A stretch of DNA of 39,757 bases from positions 1 through 39,757 of the forward strand of contig DAITMB010000038.1 in NCBI GenBank assembly GCA_036835375.1. Direction: 5' to 3'. The stretch's first letter is position 1. Each line of letters opens with the position of its first letter. Under the pieces are notes generated by a model that saw only the letters and a list, made by a program, of their open reading frames with translations, was not told the origin of the DNA and did not search any database. Below are positions 1 to 8,183 of this stretch, in pieces. The position numbers and the translations under genes are program-made. Source of the stretch: JANQTF01 sp036835375 (GTDB lineage Bacteria; Bacteroidota; Bacteroidia; J057).

Positions 1-1130
1 GCATCGCGGAAAGAGGCGCCGTTCAAGATCGAACTCCAAAACATGGTGTAGGTCTGGTTCGAGTCCGGGTCCACACCCGGCAGATCGAATTGCACCAAGT
101 CGCAGGCGCAAGCGTCAACGACCAAGCCATTGGCGGTGAGACCTGGGGAAAGATTGGTCAGTTGAGGAATCGTAGGCGGCAGATTGACCTGCCCCAGAGC
201 GGCACAATCCACGACGGTGATTTGAATATCTCGGACCACTTGCCCGATTTTCACCCCGTTTCGGTATTCCTCTACCACCAGACAGAGCACTCCCACTTGG
301 ATTGACCCTGTGGGGTTGGGCGCAATCGAGATGTCGCCCGTGAGGGAATTGACGCTGATGCTCCAAGTAGGGCCGAGCGGTGTATTGGGTCCAAACCCTA
401 ATGCCGTCTGGTAGCTGACCTGGGCTGTGGCATTGGTGAAACAGGGTCCTAGAGAGAAGACCAAAGAATCCCCATCCGGGTCGAAAGCCCCTTGGTTGAA
501 AGTATAAGACTGCCCAGCACAGATGTATGGGATCGGAGGGTTATTGAACACGGGAGAATTGTTGCAAGGTGTCGTTGCCGTGTTAATCTGTACAGACCCG
601 ACGAACAGGTTGTTGGCGCCAGGATTTGTCAGGGAAGTGATCACATTATTTCGGCAGCAACCACTGAATCGGAGTGTATAGAGATCGCAGGTTGCATTAC
701 AAAAATCGTAGTCCCGGTAATAAGTAAAACCAATCACACCATTGACCTGGCCATTCTGAAGACCATTACAGCTGGTGATCACAGTGGGACAAACGGGTGT
801 CACATCTGAGAATGAGTTGGGATCAAATATCCAGCCGCCAATCGGTGTAGGGTTGGTACAATTTACGCCCGGTATAGGTGGCACTCCCGTTATTGTAAAC
901 TCGGAAGCGAGCGGTGCTGGCGGAGGCGAATTAAGGTTGATCGGCACATAGGATTGTGTCAACGCGCCGGCGCAGTCCCAATATCTGGTGACATAGATCC
1001 GATAAGTGCAAGTTCCCAAGCACTCATAGGTAATATCCACTCCCATGTAGTGCGTACCATGCACGGGGAGGAGGCCAAGCATTCCGATCGCGAAGAGCAG
1101 AAGCTTGTAGTAAACCATTCTAAATTTCAT
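1..1130 (-). CDS. Secreted cysteine-rich surface protein, N-terminal part (cut by window edge)
   Basis: The reverse strand is open from an ATG at 1130 to the window edge, giving about 376 residues with no stop. A signal peptide is evident (hydrophobic core KLLLFAIGMLGLL, cleavage probably after VHG, mature start THYMG). The following cysteine-rich domain matches the one in the divergent neighbour at 1879-6246: shared elements include YECLGTCTYRIY, YYRDY, CCRN, the NQGAFDPDGDSL stretch, GPTW and the pair NG(V)xIGQ..RD(I/M)QIT. This is the N-terminal domain commonly seen in large Bacteroidota secreted proteins that end in a type-B type IX sorting domain. The rest, including any PKD repeats and sorting domain, lies left of the window. 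Function is unknown; a role in surface adhesion or gliding is inferred only from the architecture of relatives. ATG at 1130 is preferred over the in-frame ATG at 1118 because it follows a candidate promoter. Confidence 0.9.
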   Translation of the reverse strand, partial: MKFRMVYYKLLLFAIGMLGLLPVHGTHYMGVDITYECLGTCTYRIYVTRYWDCAGALTQSYVPINLNSPPPAPLASEFTITGVPPIPGVNCTNPTPIGGWIFDPNSFSDVTPVCPTVITSCNGLQNGQVNGVIGFTYYRDYDFCNATCDLYTLRFSGCCRNNVITSLTNPGANNLFVGSVQINTATTPCNNSPVFNNPPIPYICAGQSYTFNQGAFDPDGDSLVFSLGPCFTNATAQVSYQTALGFGPNTPLGPTWSISVNSLTGDISIAPNPTGSIQVGVLCLVVEEYRNGVKIGQVVRDIQITVVDCAALGQVNLPPTIPQLTNLSPGLTANGLVVDACACDLVQFDLPGVDPDSNQTYTMFWSSILNGASFRD

Positions 1131-1175
1131 CTTTCGTGTAGATTTTTTCCATGAACAAGGAAAATTGTCCGACTG

Positions 1176-1190
1176 AGGCTCTCAAAAGTA
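1176..1190 (-). promoter_or_regulatory. Candidate -7 element for the leftward secreted protein
   Basis: On the minus strand TACTTTTG (1190 to 1183) matches the Bacteroidota -7 consensus TAnnTTTG and lies about 50 bp before the ATG at 1130. No TTG is present at the usual 17-23 bp upstream, so the -33 half is missing or weak. Confidence 0.3.
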
Positions 1191-1727
1191 AAAAAAATCA
1201 TTGGCAATAAAAATCTTACAGCAGCGCCTTCAACAACGAAACGTGACCTTTCAATAAGAATAATTAAGAACATTATCCATGATGCACAAGCTGACCCCAA
1301 AACGGATCTACCAACCAAGACCTCATCGAAATGCCTGGATAATGAACGTTCGATGAATCGTTCTCGCAAATCGGGAATTTACGACCCCTCACGGGCGTTG
1401 GTCTTGAGGTTGCGTGGAAGTTCAGAAATAAATGCAATGCCAAATTATTCGCATATCAGGCCATTTATTTTTCTCGAATCTTACCTTTGCAAAGCAGTGC
1501 ATTTCGCTTTATATGAAGTCAAATGCGTTGGATAGCCTTGGATACTTCTTCAAAAATATGAGTAGAAATTCCCTTATATGCCCTTCCCATTCGCTCCGCT
1601 GAGGGGGCAGATGGACCCTAAATCCATGCTTGACACGACATTGTGCAAGTCGGGAATTGTCAAGATTCGATTTTTTTTATTAGCTTCGGTGCTTATGAAA
1701 AAAGGCCTAAGACTTTCGATCTGGAAA

Positions 1728-1756
1728 CAGGTGTGCTGTCTCGGAAGAGACACCTG
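1728..1756. repeat. Hairpin in leader of the rightward secreted protein
   Basis: CAGGTG and TCTC on the left (separated by a 5-nt bulge) pair with GAGA and CACCTG on the right around a GGAA loop. There is no T run after it, so it is not a clear terminator. It lies just before the candidate -33 element at 1762. Confidence 0.4.
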
Positions 1757-1761
1757 CCCCC

Positions 1762-1791
1762 TTGGGTAGCTGTTGCCAACGAAAATCTTTG
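1762..1791 (+). promoter_or_regulatory. Candidate promoter for the 1455-aa secreted protein
   Basis: TTG (1762-1764), 19 bp, then AATCTTTG (1784-1791), one mismatch from the TAnnTTTG consensus, about 85 bp before the ATG at 1879. A perfect TACCTTTG at 1482-1489 is an alternative but has no -33 partner and would give a leader of nearly 390 nt. Confidence 0.3.
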
Positions 1792-1878
1792 CAAGTTCCT
1801 TACTTCACATTTGCAGCCGATGACCTGCCCTGAATACGACGTCCATTTTACCCACGAATGCTTTAACGTCTTTGGATT

Positions 1879-4800
1879 ATGAAACGAATGCTTTACCGTT
1901 TATTACTAGTGCTCTTAGTGGGCATCACAGGCTTGGATCAAGTTCAGGCTACACACAACATGGGGATTGATATCTTTTATCAATGTATCGGTCCCTGTTC
2001 CTACCGCATCTACCATCGTTCCTACTATGACTGTGATGGTGCCGCCACAGGAACATATATTCCTATCACCGCATTCAATATTCCCAATCAGTTTTTCGCA
2101 GGACTAGGTGCAGTAAATTTTACTGGAGTGGGCGGTCCTCCGGGGACAATCTGTACACAACCTACTCCAATTTCCAATTGGACCTTCGAGAGCTGGCAGG
2201 AAGTGACTCCGCTGTGCCCTCAGGCGAAAAATCCAGGCCCGGGTCAGCTCTCCGCGACAGCTTGTGATGGCACCAACCCCAACCCCCCCATCAACGGTGT
2301 CGGCGAGCTGGTGTATTATCGGGACTACAACTTTTGCGGACTTACTTGTCCGAGATACAAGATTACTTGGAGCAACTGTTGTAGGAATTCCATCATTGAT
2401 TCGGGTGCAGCTGATGACCTGATCTACTCAGATTCTACTTTCATTGACTTGACCATCACGCCTTGTAACAGCTCTCCTCGCTTTGAGGATGTTCAGGGAA
2501 ATCCTATTCCACCTATCGCCTACTTCTGTGCTGCGCAACCCTTTACCTTCAACCAAGGAGCCTTTGATCCAGACGGCGACTCTTTGTCTTACGAGCTAGG
2601 TCCTTGCTACCAGGGAGCGGGTATACCAGTAGGGTACAATGCAGGTTTTAGTCCACAGCAGCCGCTAGGACCGACCTGGAACGTGACAATGAATGCTGTG
2701 ACAGGAGATATCACGTTCGCACCGAATCCCAATGGAAACGAAGTTATTGGGGTCATGTGTATCAAAGTGATCGAGTGGCGAAACGGAGTTCAGATCGGCC
2801 AGATTACTCGAGATATGCAAATTACGGCCATCCCAGGATGCGCCTCTCCAAACCCAGAGACGGGCGGGATTCAGAATGTGACGATAGGTCCCGACGCGGT
2901 GCCAGCATTCCCGCTGTCGTTCAACGAGGTGCGAACTTGCCCGGGCACGGAGCTTTGCTTCGAAATTCCAACCCTTTCTCAAGACACTTCCTATAATTAT
3001 ACCCTCAGTTGGAACCAATCCATCGGTGGGGCCAGTTTCGCTAGTACGAACAATCCCACGATCACGAACTCAATTGTTGGGAAAGAGCCAGTTGCCAAGT
3101 TTTGCTGGACACCCAGTGCGCTAGATGTAGGGGCAAATTTCTTCGTCGTATCTCTGAAGGATGACGCCTGCCCGGTTCCTGGGTTCAATCAGTTCACTGT
3201 CATCATCTATGTGGAAGATGTGCTTTCCGCTTCTCTTGCCATCGCGGATCCCGTAGGATGTAATGAAATGGAGTTCACATCCCTTCCTTATTCTACCATC
3301 CCCAGTCCTTACAATAAATCCTTTACGGTATTTAATTGGAACGGGAATGGAAATATGAACCTCAACCCTTTCAATCAGGACTCCACGTTCAGCCATTTGT
3401 ATCCAGCTCCAGGATCCTACTTTTATACCTTGGCACTAGAGGATACTTTTGGATGCAAAACCGATATTCCAGGCATCGCGACGCTCTCTACGGGAGTCAC
3501 CGCTAATGCAGGATCGGATCTTACCCTCTGCTCGAACTTTGTGTCTCCTTTAGGGACGCCAGCGATTGCCGGGCAAACCTATAAATGGACTCCTTCCCTC
3601 GCACTGGACGATTCTACCAAGGCGCAGCCGATCTTTAACTTCCCTAACACGGGCTTTGTCCAGAGTACGATCGATTACATCGTGGAAGTCACCGACGGGA
3701 TTTGCACGACCTTTGATTATGTTACCGTCAACATCAACCCGACCCTACAGACTAATGTGATCCCGACGAATCCCACGATTTGCCGTGGGGATCAAGTCAA
3801 CATCACAGCCACTGGAAACATTACTGGTGGCAACACTTACTTGTGGAGCACGGGAGGGACTACAAATTCTATCAGCGTGTCGCCTACCCAAACGACGACT
3901 TACTCGGTAGTGACCTTTAACGGTGGCTGTGCGAGTGATCCAAAGTTCGTGACGGTCAACGTGGTAGAGGGGCCACAAGCTCAGATCGCTGGCGACCTCA
4001 CCCTCTGTCCGGGCGATATGACTACGCTTACAGGGGCTGGTGCCACCACTTACCAGTGGGGGGTACCGGGGGGACCGGGAACCTTCACCGGGCCGACGGT
4101 ATCGATTCCGAATGTCAATCAAACGACCCCAGTCTTTGTGATCGGCTTTGATGCGAATGGTTGTGCGGGAGACACGACGTTTGCCACGATTCAGCTCAAC
4201 GAAAAGCCTGTGGCGAATTTCTTCGCACCGCCTGTGTGTGAAGGCGCGCCGGTCGCTTTCCAGAATCAATCCACCCTGGCCAATGGCTCCCTCGTGCAGT
4301 ATGTATGGGACTTCGGTGACGGGGGCAATTCCATTCAAGCCAATCCTACCTATAACTTCGGGGCACCCATCAATTACAATGTGGAGCTGGTCGTGACCAG
4401 TGACAAAGGTTGTAAAGATACAGTGGCACAGAGCGTCCAGATCCGACCAGTCCCAGATGCAGACTTCAACTTCACCAATCCCTGCGAAGGTGCGGCCAGC
4501 ACATTTACAGATGCGAGTACTATATTCATCGGAGGAACCATTGCAGACCACAGCTGGACCTTCCGTGACGAGGTTGGAGGCTCGGCCACAGGTCCCAGTA
4601 CTTCCTACATTTTCCCCAATTATGGCTTCTATAACGTGAAGCTGGAGATCGTCTCCAACTTTGGATGTGTTGACTCTTTGGTAAAGACGGTCTTTGTGAA
4701 TCCCAACCCGATTGCAGATTTCGATATCATCAGTGCTTGTAAAGACAGCGTGGTGTTGGCATCTACGTCCTCCACGGTTCCGGGCGTCTTCGACCTGATT

Positions 4801-6246
4801 GTGGCCCACGATTGGAACTTTGGCAATCCCTTCAGTCCGTTTAACACCGACACCCGGCAGCGCCCAAGCCACGTGTACAGCGAAGCAGGGGTATATCTCG
4901 TGACGCTCGAAGTGACCACTGACAAGGGCTGTACAGATGCCATTCAAAAGCCAGTCCAGGTGTATCCTGATCCACAGGCGGATTTTGTCGTGGACCTTCG
5001 CTGTGAAAATGAGCGCACAGCCTTCACACCCACCACGACTACCGACCCACTGACTCCAATTGAGTACACGTATTGGGACTTTGGAAATGGGGTAACCTCG
5101 AACAGTCCTACGGGATTTTACACCTACATTTCAAACAACGGATCTGGAATTTACGACGTGACTCTCGCTGTACGTACTTCCGCAGGCTGTGTGGACACCG
5201 TGACCAAAGCGGTCAATATTCTTCCGGTGCCACGTGCGAACTTCACTACCAGAGCAATCTGCTTGCTGGACACGATGGAGTTCACGAACGTCACGACGCT
5301 CGCAACAGGCGATCAGACAGGCTTTGTGTGGGACTTTGGCGATGCCTTTGGAACTTCGATTGAAGAAGAGCCCAGATATGTCTTTGCCAATGCAGGGGTC
5401 TATCCCGTGACGTTTACCGTGACGAGTGATTCGGGTTGTGTCTCTTCAAGGACCAAAGAAGTCACGGTACACGAACTTCCACGCATCTTCACCACCACGG
5501 ATGACACTGCCTGCTTCGGCACAGCTGCGGTCGTTCGTGTGACTTCTTCCGCAAACAATACGATCAATTGGTATTATTCAGACCAAGACCCTTCGTCCTT
5601 TCACCGAGGATTTTCCTATGTGACGCCGCCAGCAGTGTTCCCGATCACTTACTATGCGGAGCCACAATCTCCAGAGGGTTGTATCAGCCCCCGCATTCCG
5701 GTCACCGCTTTTGTGTATCCCGATGAGCAGCTCTCGATCAGTAGCAATGCAGATGTGCTGGAGATGCCACTCGCAGTCGCAAACTTTAGTACCAACTCCA
5801 CCATCGGAATCGTAGATTGGAGATGGGACTTCGGGGACGGAACAACTTCTACCGTGGCAGATCCTTCCCATGAGTATCAGTTCCCCGGCATCTTCGAGGT
5901 GAAAGTAAGAACCGTTGACGTGAACGGATGTGAGATGACCGCTTCCCGCATCATCGAGATCAAAAAGCACGTGTTCCTCTCTATGCCTTCTGCGTTTACG
6001 CCGAATGGTGACGGAGAGAACGACGAGTACTATATCGGCTACCAGCAGGTGACGACCTTCAATATTCAAATCTTCAATCGTTGGGGGCAACTGGTCTTCG
6101 AATCGGATAGCCCGGACTTCAGGTGGAATGGAACCGCTCCAGATGGCTCCTTACTACAGGAAGGCGTGTACGTGTACAAGGTGAAAGCCAGAGATTTCGA
6201 CGGCTTAGAATTAGAAGAAAGCCGCACGATCACCCTCCTACGTTGA
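1879..6246 (+). CDS. Giant secreted PKD/Ig-repeat protein with type IX (type-B) sorting domain
   Basis: 1455 aa. Residues 1-24 are a signal peptide (cleavage probably VQA before THNMG). Residues 25 to about 330 form a cysteine-rich N-terminal domain shared with the divergent neighbour. From about 455 to 1360 there are eleven tandem beta-sandwich repeats; the classical PKD ones carry WDFGDG, WDFGNG or WTFRDE and start near residues 778, 860, 945, 1035, 1120 and 1298, while the others are Ig-like. Ten of the eleven have one Cys near the start and one, usually in GC, near the end. Residues about 1366-1455 are the gliding-associated C-terminal domain (AFTPNGDGEND, FNRWGQLVF, EGVYVYKV), the type-B signal for the type IX secretion system. 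The protein is therefore expected to be exported by Sec, moved across the outer membrane by T9SS and kept at or released from the surface. Adhesion or gliding is plausible but unproven. No RBS is obvious before the ATG. Confidence 0.95.
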   Translation: MKRMLYRLLLVLLVGITGLDQVQATHNMGIDIFYQCIGPCSYRIYHRSYYDCDGAATGTYIPITAFNIPNQFFAGLGAVNFTGVGGPPGTICTQPTPISNWTFESWQEVTPLCPQAKNPGPGQLSATACDGTNPNPPINGVGELVYYRDYNFCGLTCPRYKITWSNCCRNSIIDSGAADDLIYSDSTFIDLTITPCNSSPRFEDVQGNPIPPIAYFCAAQPFTFNQGAFDPDGDSLSYELGPCYQGAGIPVGYNAGFSPQQPLGPTWNVTMNAVTGDITFAPNPNGNEVIGVMCIKVIEWRNGVQIGQITRDMQITAIPGCASPNPETGGIQNVTIGPDAVPAFPLSFNEVRTCPGTELCFEIPTLSQDTSYNYTLSWNQSIGGASFASTNNPTITNSIVGKEPVAKFCWTPSALDVGANFFVVSLKDDACPVPGFNQFTVIIYVEDVLSASLAIADPVGCNEMEFTSLPYSTIPSPYNKSFTVFNWNGNGNMNLNPFNQDSTFSHLYPAPGSYFYTLALEDTFGCKTDIPGIATLSTGVTANAGSDLTLCSNFVSPLGTPAIAGQTYKWTPSLALDDSTKAQPIFNFPNTGFVQSTIDYIVEVTDGICTTFDYVTVNINPTLQTNVIPTNPTICRGDQVNITATGNITGGNTYLWSTGGTTNSISVSPTQTTTYSVVTFNGGCASDPKFVTVNVVEGPQAQIAGDLTLCPGDMTTLTGAGATTYQWGVPGGPGTFTGPTVSIPNVNQTTPVFVIGFDANGCAGDTTFATIQLNEKPVANFFAPPVCEGAPVAFQNQSTLANGSLVQYVWDFGDGGNSIQANPTYNFGAPINYNVELVVTSDKGCKDTVAQSVQIRPVPDADFNFTNPCEGAASTFTDASTIFIGGTIADHSWTFRDEVGGSATGPSTSYIFPNYGFYNVKLEIVSNFGCVDSLVKTVFVNPNPIADFDIISACKDSVVLASTSSTVPGVFDLIVAHDWNFGNPFSPFNTDTRQRPSHVYSEAGVYLVTLEVTTDKGCTDAIQKPVQVYPDPQADFVVDLRCENERTAFTPTTTTDPLTPIEYTYWDFGNGVTSNSPTGFYTYISNNGSGIYDVTLAVRTSAGCVDTVTKAVNILPVPRANFTTRAICLLDTMEFTNVTTLATGDQTGFVWDFGDAFGTSIEEEPRYVFANAGVYPVTFTVTSDSGCVSSRTKEVTVHELPRIFTTTDDTACFGTAAVVRVTSSANNTINWYYSDQDPSSFHRGFSYVTPPAVFPITYYAEPQSPEGCISPRIPVTAFVYPDEQLSISSNADVLEMPLAVANFSTNSTIGIVDWRWDFGDGTTSTVADPSHEYQFPGIFEVKVRTVDVNGCEMTASRIIEIKKHVFLSMPSAFTPNGDGENDEYYIGYQQVTTFNIQIFNRWGQLVFESDSPDFRWNGTAPDGSLLQEGVYVYKVKARDFDGLELEESRTITLLR

Positions 6247-6261
6247 TCTGGGAGTTGTAAC

Positions 6262-6307
6262 AAAATGAAAAGAGCTGCACCCGCGAGAGTGCAGCTCTTT
6301 TCATTTA
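6262..6307. terminator. Bidirectional terminator between convergent genes
   Basis: A perfect 18-bp inverted repeat (6263-6280 with 6289-6306, loop of 8) runs from AAATGAAAAG to CTTTTCATTT, giving A/T runs on both sides. It lies between the stop of the secreted protein and the stop of rpoN and can serve both strands. Confidence 0.8.
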
Positions 6308-6365
6308 AGGGATGCCACATGGGGCTGATCAAAGCAAATGATCTGAGGAGGATGGGTGCTGAAGC

Positions 6366-7895
6366 CTACACCTCCTTACGCAATCGAGCCACAGGCACCC
6401 CGAGTTGTTCGCGATATTTGGCTACCGTTCGACGGGCGATGTTGTATCCATGCTCCTTCAGCATCTTGGCAATCGCCTCATCGGAGTGAGGTTTGCGTTT
6501 ACTTTCCTTAGCAATTATTTCTTCGAGCACCTTCTTCACCTCGCGATTCGACACAAATCCATCTTCTGTCTCGATACCTTCTGTGAAGAAAAATTTGAGT
6601 GGAAAAATCCCAAAGTCAGTCTGTACATATTTGCTATTCGCCACTCGGCTCACCGTAGAGATATCCATTTTGATCTCATCAGCGATGTCTTTCAAGATCA
6701 TGGGGCGCAGCATTTTTTCATCTCCTCCCGAAAGGAAGAATGCTTCTTGCTTGTCAGCAATGGCCTGCATGGTGTTCAGCAAGGTGTATTGACGTTGCTG
6801 AATGGCATCAATAAACCATTGGGCGGCTTCGATTTTCTGCTTGACAAAATCGAGCACGTCTTTGGAAGCAGCTACTTTCTCAGGTGGAAGGCTTTTGTTT
6901 GCTGCGACCAGCTTCGCCTTTTTTTCCACTCGCCTGTGAGTCTCATACAGCTTCAAGTAGTAGCGCGATACCCGGAGATCGGGCGCATTGCGGCTGTTGA
7001 GTCGAATACTGATAAGGTTGTTTTCCGTGGAAAGGATAAAATCCGGGATGATGTATTCATGTTTGATGACCGTCTGAGAGTCTCCTGGCTTGGGATTGAG
7101 GCGCAAAATGATTTGGTAAGCCTCTTTGAGGGCTTCTTCACTGACACCGAGCTTGGTGCGCAGCTTCGAAAAGTGCTTTTTGGTAAATTCATCGAAACAC
7201 TTGTCGATCAGCTTGATCGCCAGTTCGACATATTGGGTCCGCTCTTTCCGGTACAGCTGAAGCAGGAGGCACTCTTGTAAGTTGCGGGCACCCACACCTG
7301 GCGGGTCAAATCGCTGAATTTTTTTTAAGACCCCTTCTACCTCCTCCGCCGTCGTCGTAACCTTCTCGCGAAAGAGCATATAGTTTGCAATAGCTTTGAC
7401 AGGGTCCATGGTCCCACGCCCTCGAAGATATCCGTCTTCATCAATGTTTCCGATGATCTGGTCGGCAATTGTTTTTTCTTGGTCGCTTAGGTTGATAAGT
7501 GACACCTGCTCTTCCAGCTGGTCATAGAGTGACTTCATCTGGACAATGGGACTCACATATTCTTCTTCATCATTGTCGCCGCCTGAGGCGATGTGAGTAC
7601 GGATGTCGTGCTCGTCTTTTTCGTAAATTCGGTCAATGTCCAGCTCCTTGGTCTCTTCATACGACTCTTTGGCAGGCTCGCTGCTGGTGCGATCCGTTTC
7701 ATCCTCATACTCTCTTTCACCATCGGAATCCTTGCCGTTGAGCATTCTCAAGTCTTCCAAAGCATGGTTGGTCTCCATCTCCTCTTTGATTCGCTGCTCA
7801 AGGACGGAGGTGGGAACCTGCAACAGTTTAATGAATTGGATCTGTTGAGGGGATATTTTTTGCAGCAATTTCTGCTGTTGACTCTGCTTGATCAT
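6366..7895 (-). CDS. rpoN: RNA polymerase sigma-54 factor
   Basis: 509 aa from the ATG at 7895. The open frame runs further upstream, but the family N-terminus begins here with region I (MIKQSQQQKLLQKISPQQ, then IQFIKLLQVP), the part contacted by AAA+ activators. An acidic linker follows (about residues 50-125, many E/D). Then come the core-binding region (PPGVGARNLQECLLLQL), the DNA-binding HTH region (IADEIKMDISTVSRVANSKY) and at the end the invariant RpoN box ARRTVAKYRE at 487-496. Sigma-54 directs transcription from -24/-12 promoters only with enhancer-binding activators; none is encoded in this window. The gene faces the giant secreted-protein gene and shares its terminator. No typical promoter is visible upstream; TATCTTTC (7991-7984) is a near match. 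Confidence 0.96.
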   Translation of the reverse strand: MIKQSQQQKLLQKISPQQIQFIKLLQVPTSVLEQRIKEEMETNHALEDLRMLNGKDSDGEREYEDETDRTSSEPAKESYEETKELDIDRIYEKDEHDIRTHIASGGDNDEEEYVSPIVQMKSLYDQLEEQVSLINLSDQEKTIADQIIGNIDEDGYLRGRGTMDPVKAIANYMLFREKVTTTAEEVEGVLKKIQRFDPPGVGARNLQECLLLQLYRKERTQYVELAIKLIDKCFDEFTKKHFSKLRTKLGVSEEALKEAYQIILRLNPKPGDSQTVIKHEYIIPDFILSTENNLISIRLNSRNAPDLRVSRYYLKLYETHRRVEKKAKLVAANKSLPPEKVAASKDVLDFVKQKIEAAQWFIDAIQQRQYTLLNTMQAIADKQEAFFLSGGDEKMLRPMILKDIADEIKMDISTVSRVANSKYVQTDFGIFPLKFFFTEGIETEDGFVSNREVKKVLEEIIAKESKRKPHSDEAIAKMLKEHGYNIARRTVAKYREQLGVPVARLRKEV

Positions 7896-8183
7896 AATTA
7901 CGCCAGGGATTAGCCACAATCCAGATAAACAAACGCTGCGCCATAGTTCAAGCGTTTGGCGATTTCTCTGGATTCTTGCAGGGAAAGATACACCCGTTTT
8001 GAAAAAATACAGGCGAATCCAAAAGAACAATTCGCGACGGACGCCAGCCCAAAGTGAAAGGGAGACTGTAAAGGCCAACGGTTGGCTGTGCTCCTCGAAG
8101 GTCAAGTCCGGGGACTAGTTGAGGGGGTAATGTTAGTTTGATCCTCCCTTAGGAACATCATTCAACACGATTTCCAGCAGAAT

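Larger units (their letters stand above)
1131..1878. other. 748-bp region between divergent paralogues, no convincing gene
   Basis: This stretch is visibly more AT-rich than its flanks and has only short open frames without recognisable domains. It holds a -7-like TACTTTTG facing left (1190-1183), a perfect TACCTTTG facing right (1482-1489, poor -33), a second right-facing candidate (TTG 1762-1764, 19 bp, AATCTTTG 1784-1791) and an imperfect hairpin at 1728-1756. It is long for a gap between two divergent genes and probably contains both promoters plus a leader. Confidence 0.6.

Noticed and set aside
1643..1882. A 79-codon frame (GTG start) whose stop overlaps the start of the giant secreted protein by ATGA
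   Set aside because: The overlap looks like coupling, but the product has no domain or RBS, sits in AT-rich spacer DNA and has an unlikely start; it is probably chance.
3745..4947. A 400-codon open frame on the minus strand inside the giant secreted-protein gene
   Set aside because: It is the antisense of PKD-repeat coding sequence, has no recognisable domain, and its His/Arg/Cys-rich composition is that of a shadow frame.
6405..7280. A 291-codon open frame on the plus strand
   Set aside because: It is antisense to the well-supported rpoN gene and has no family features.
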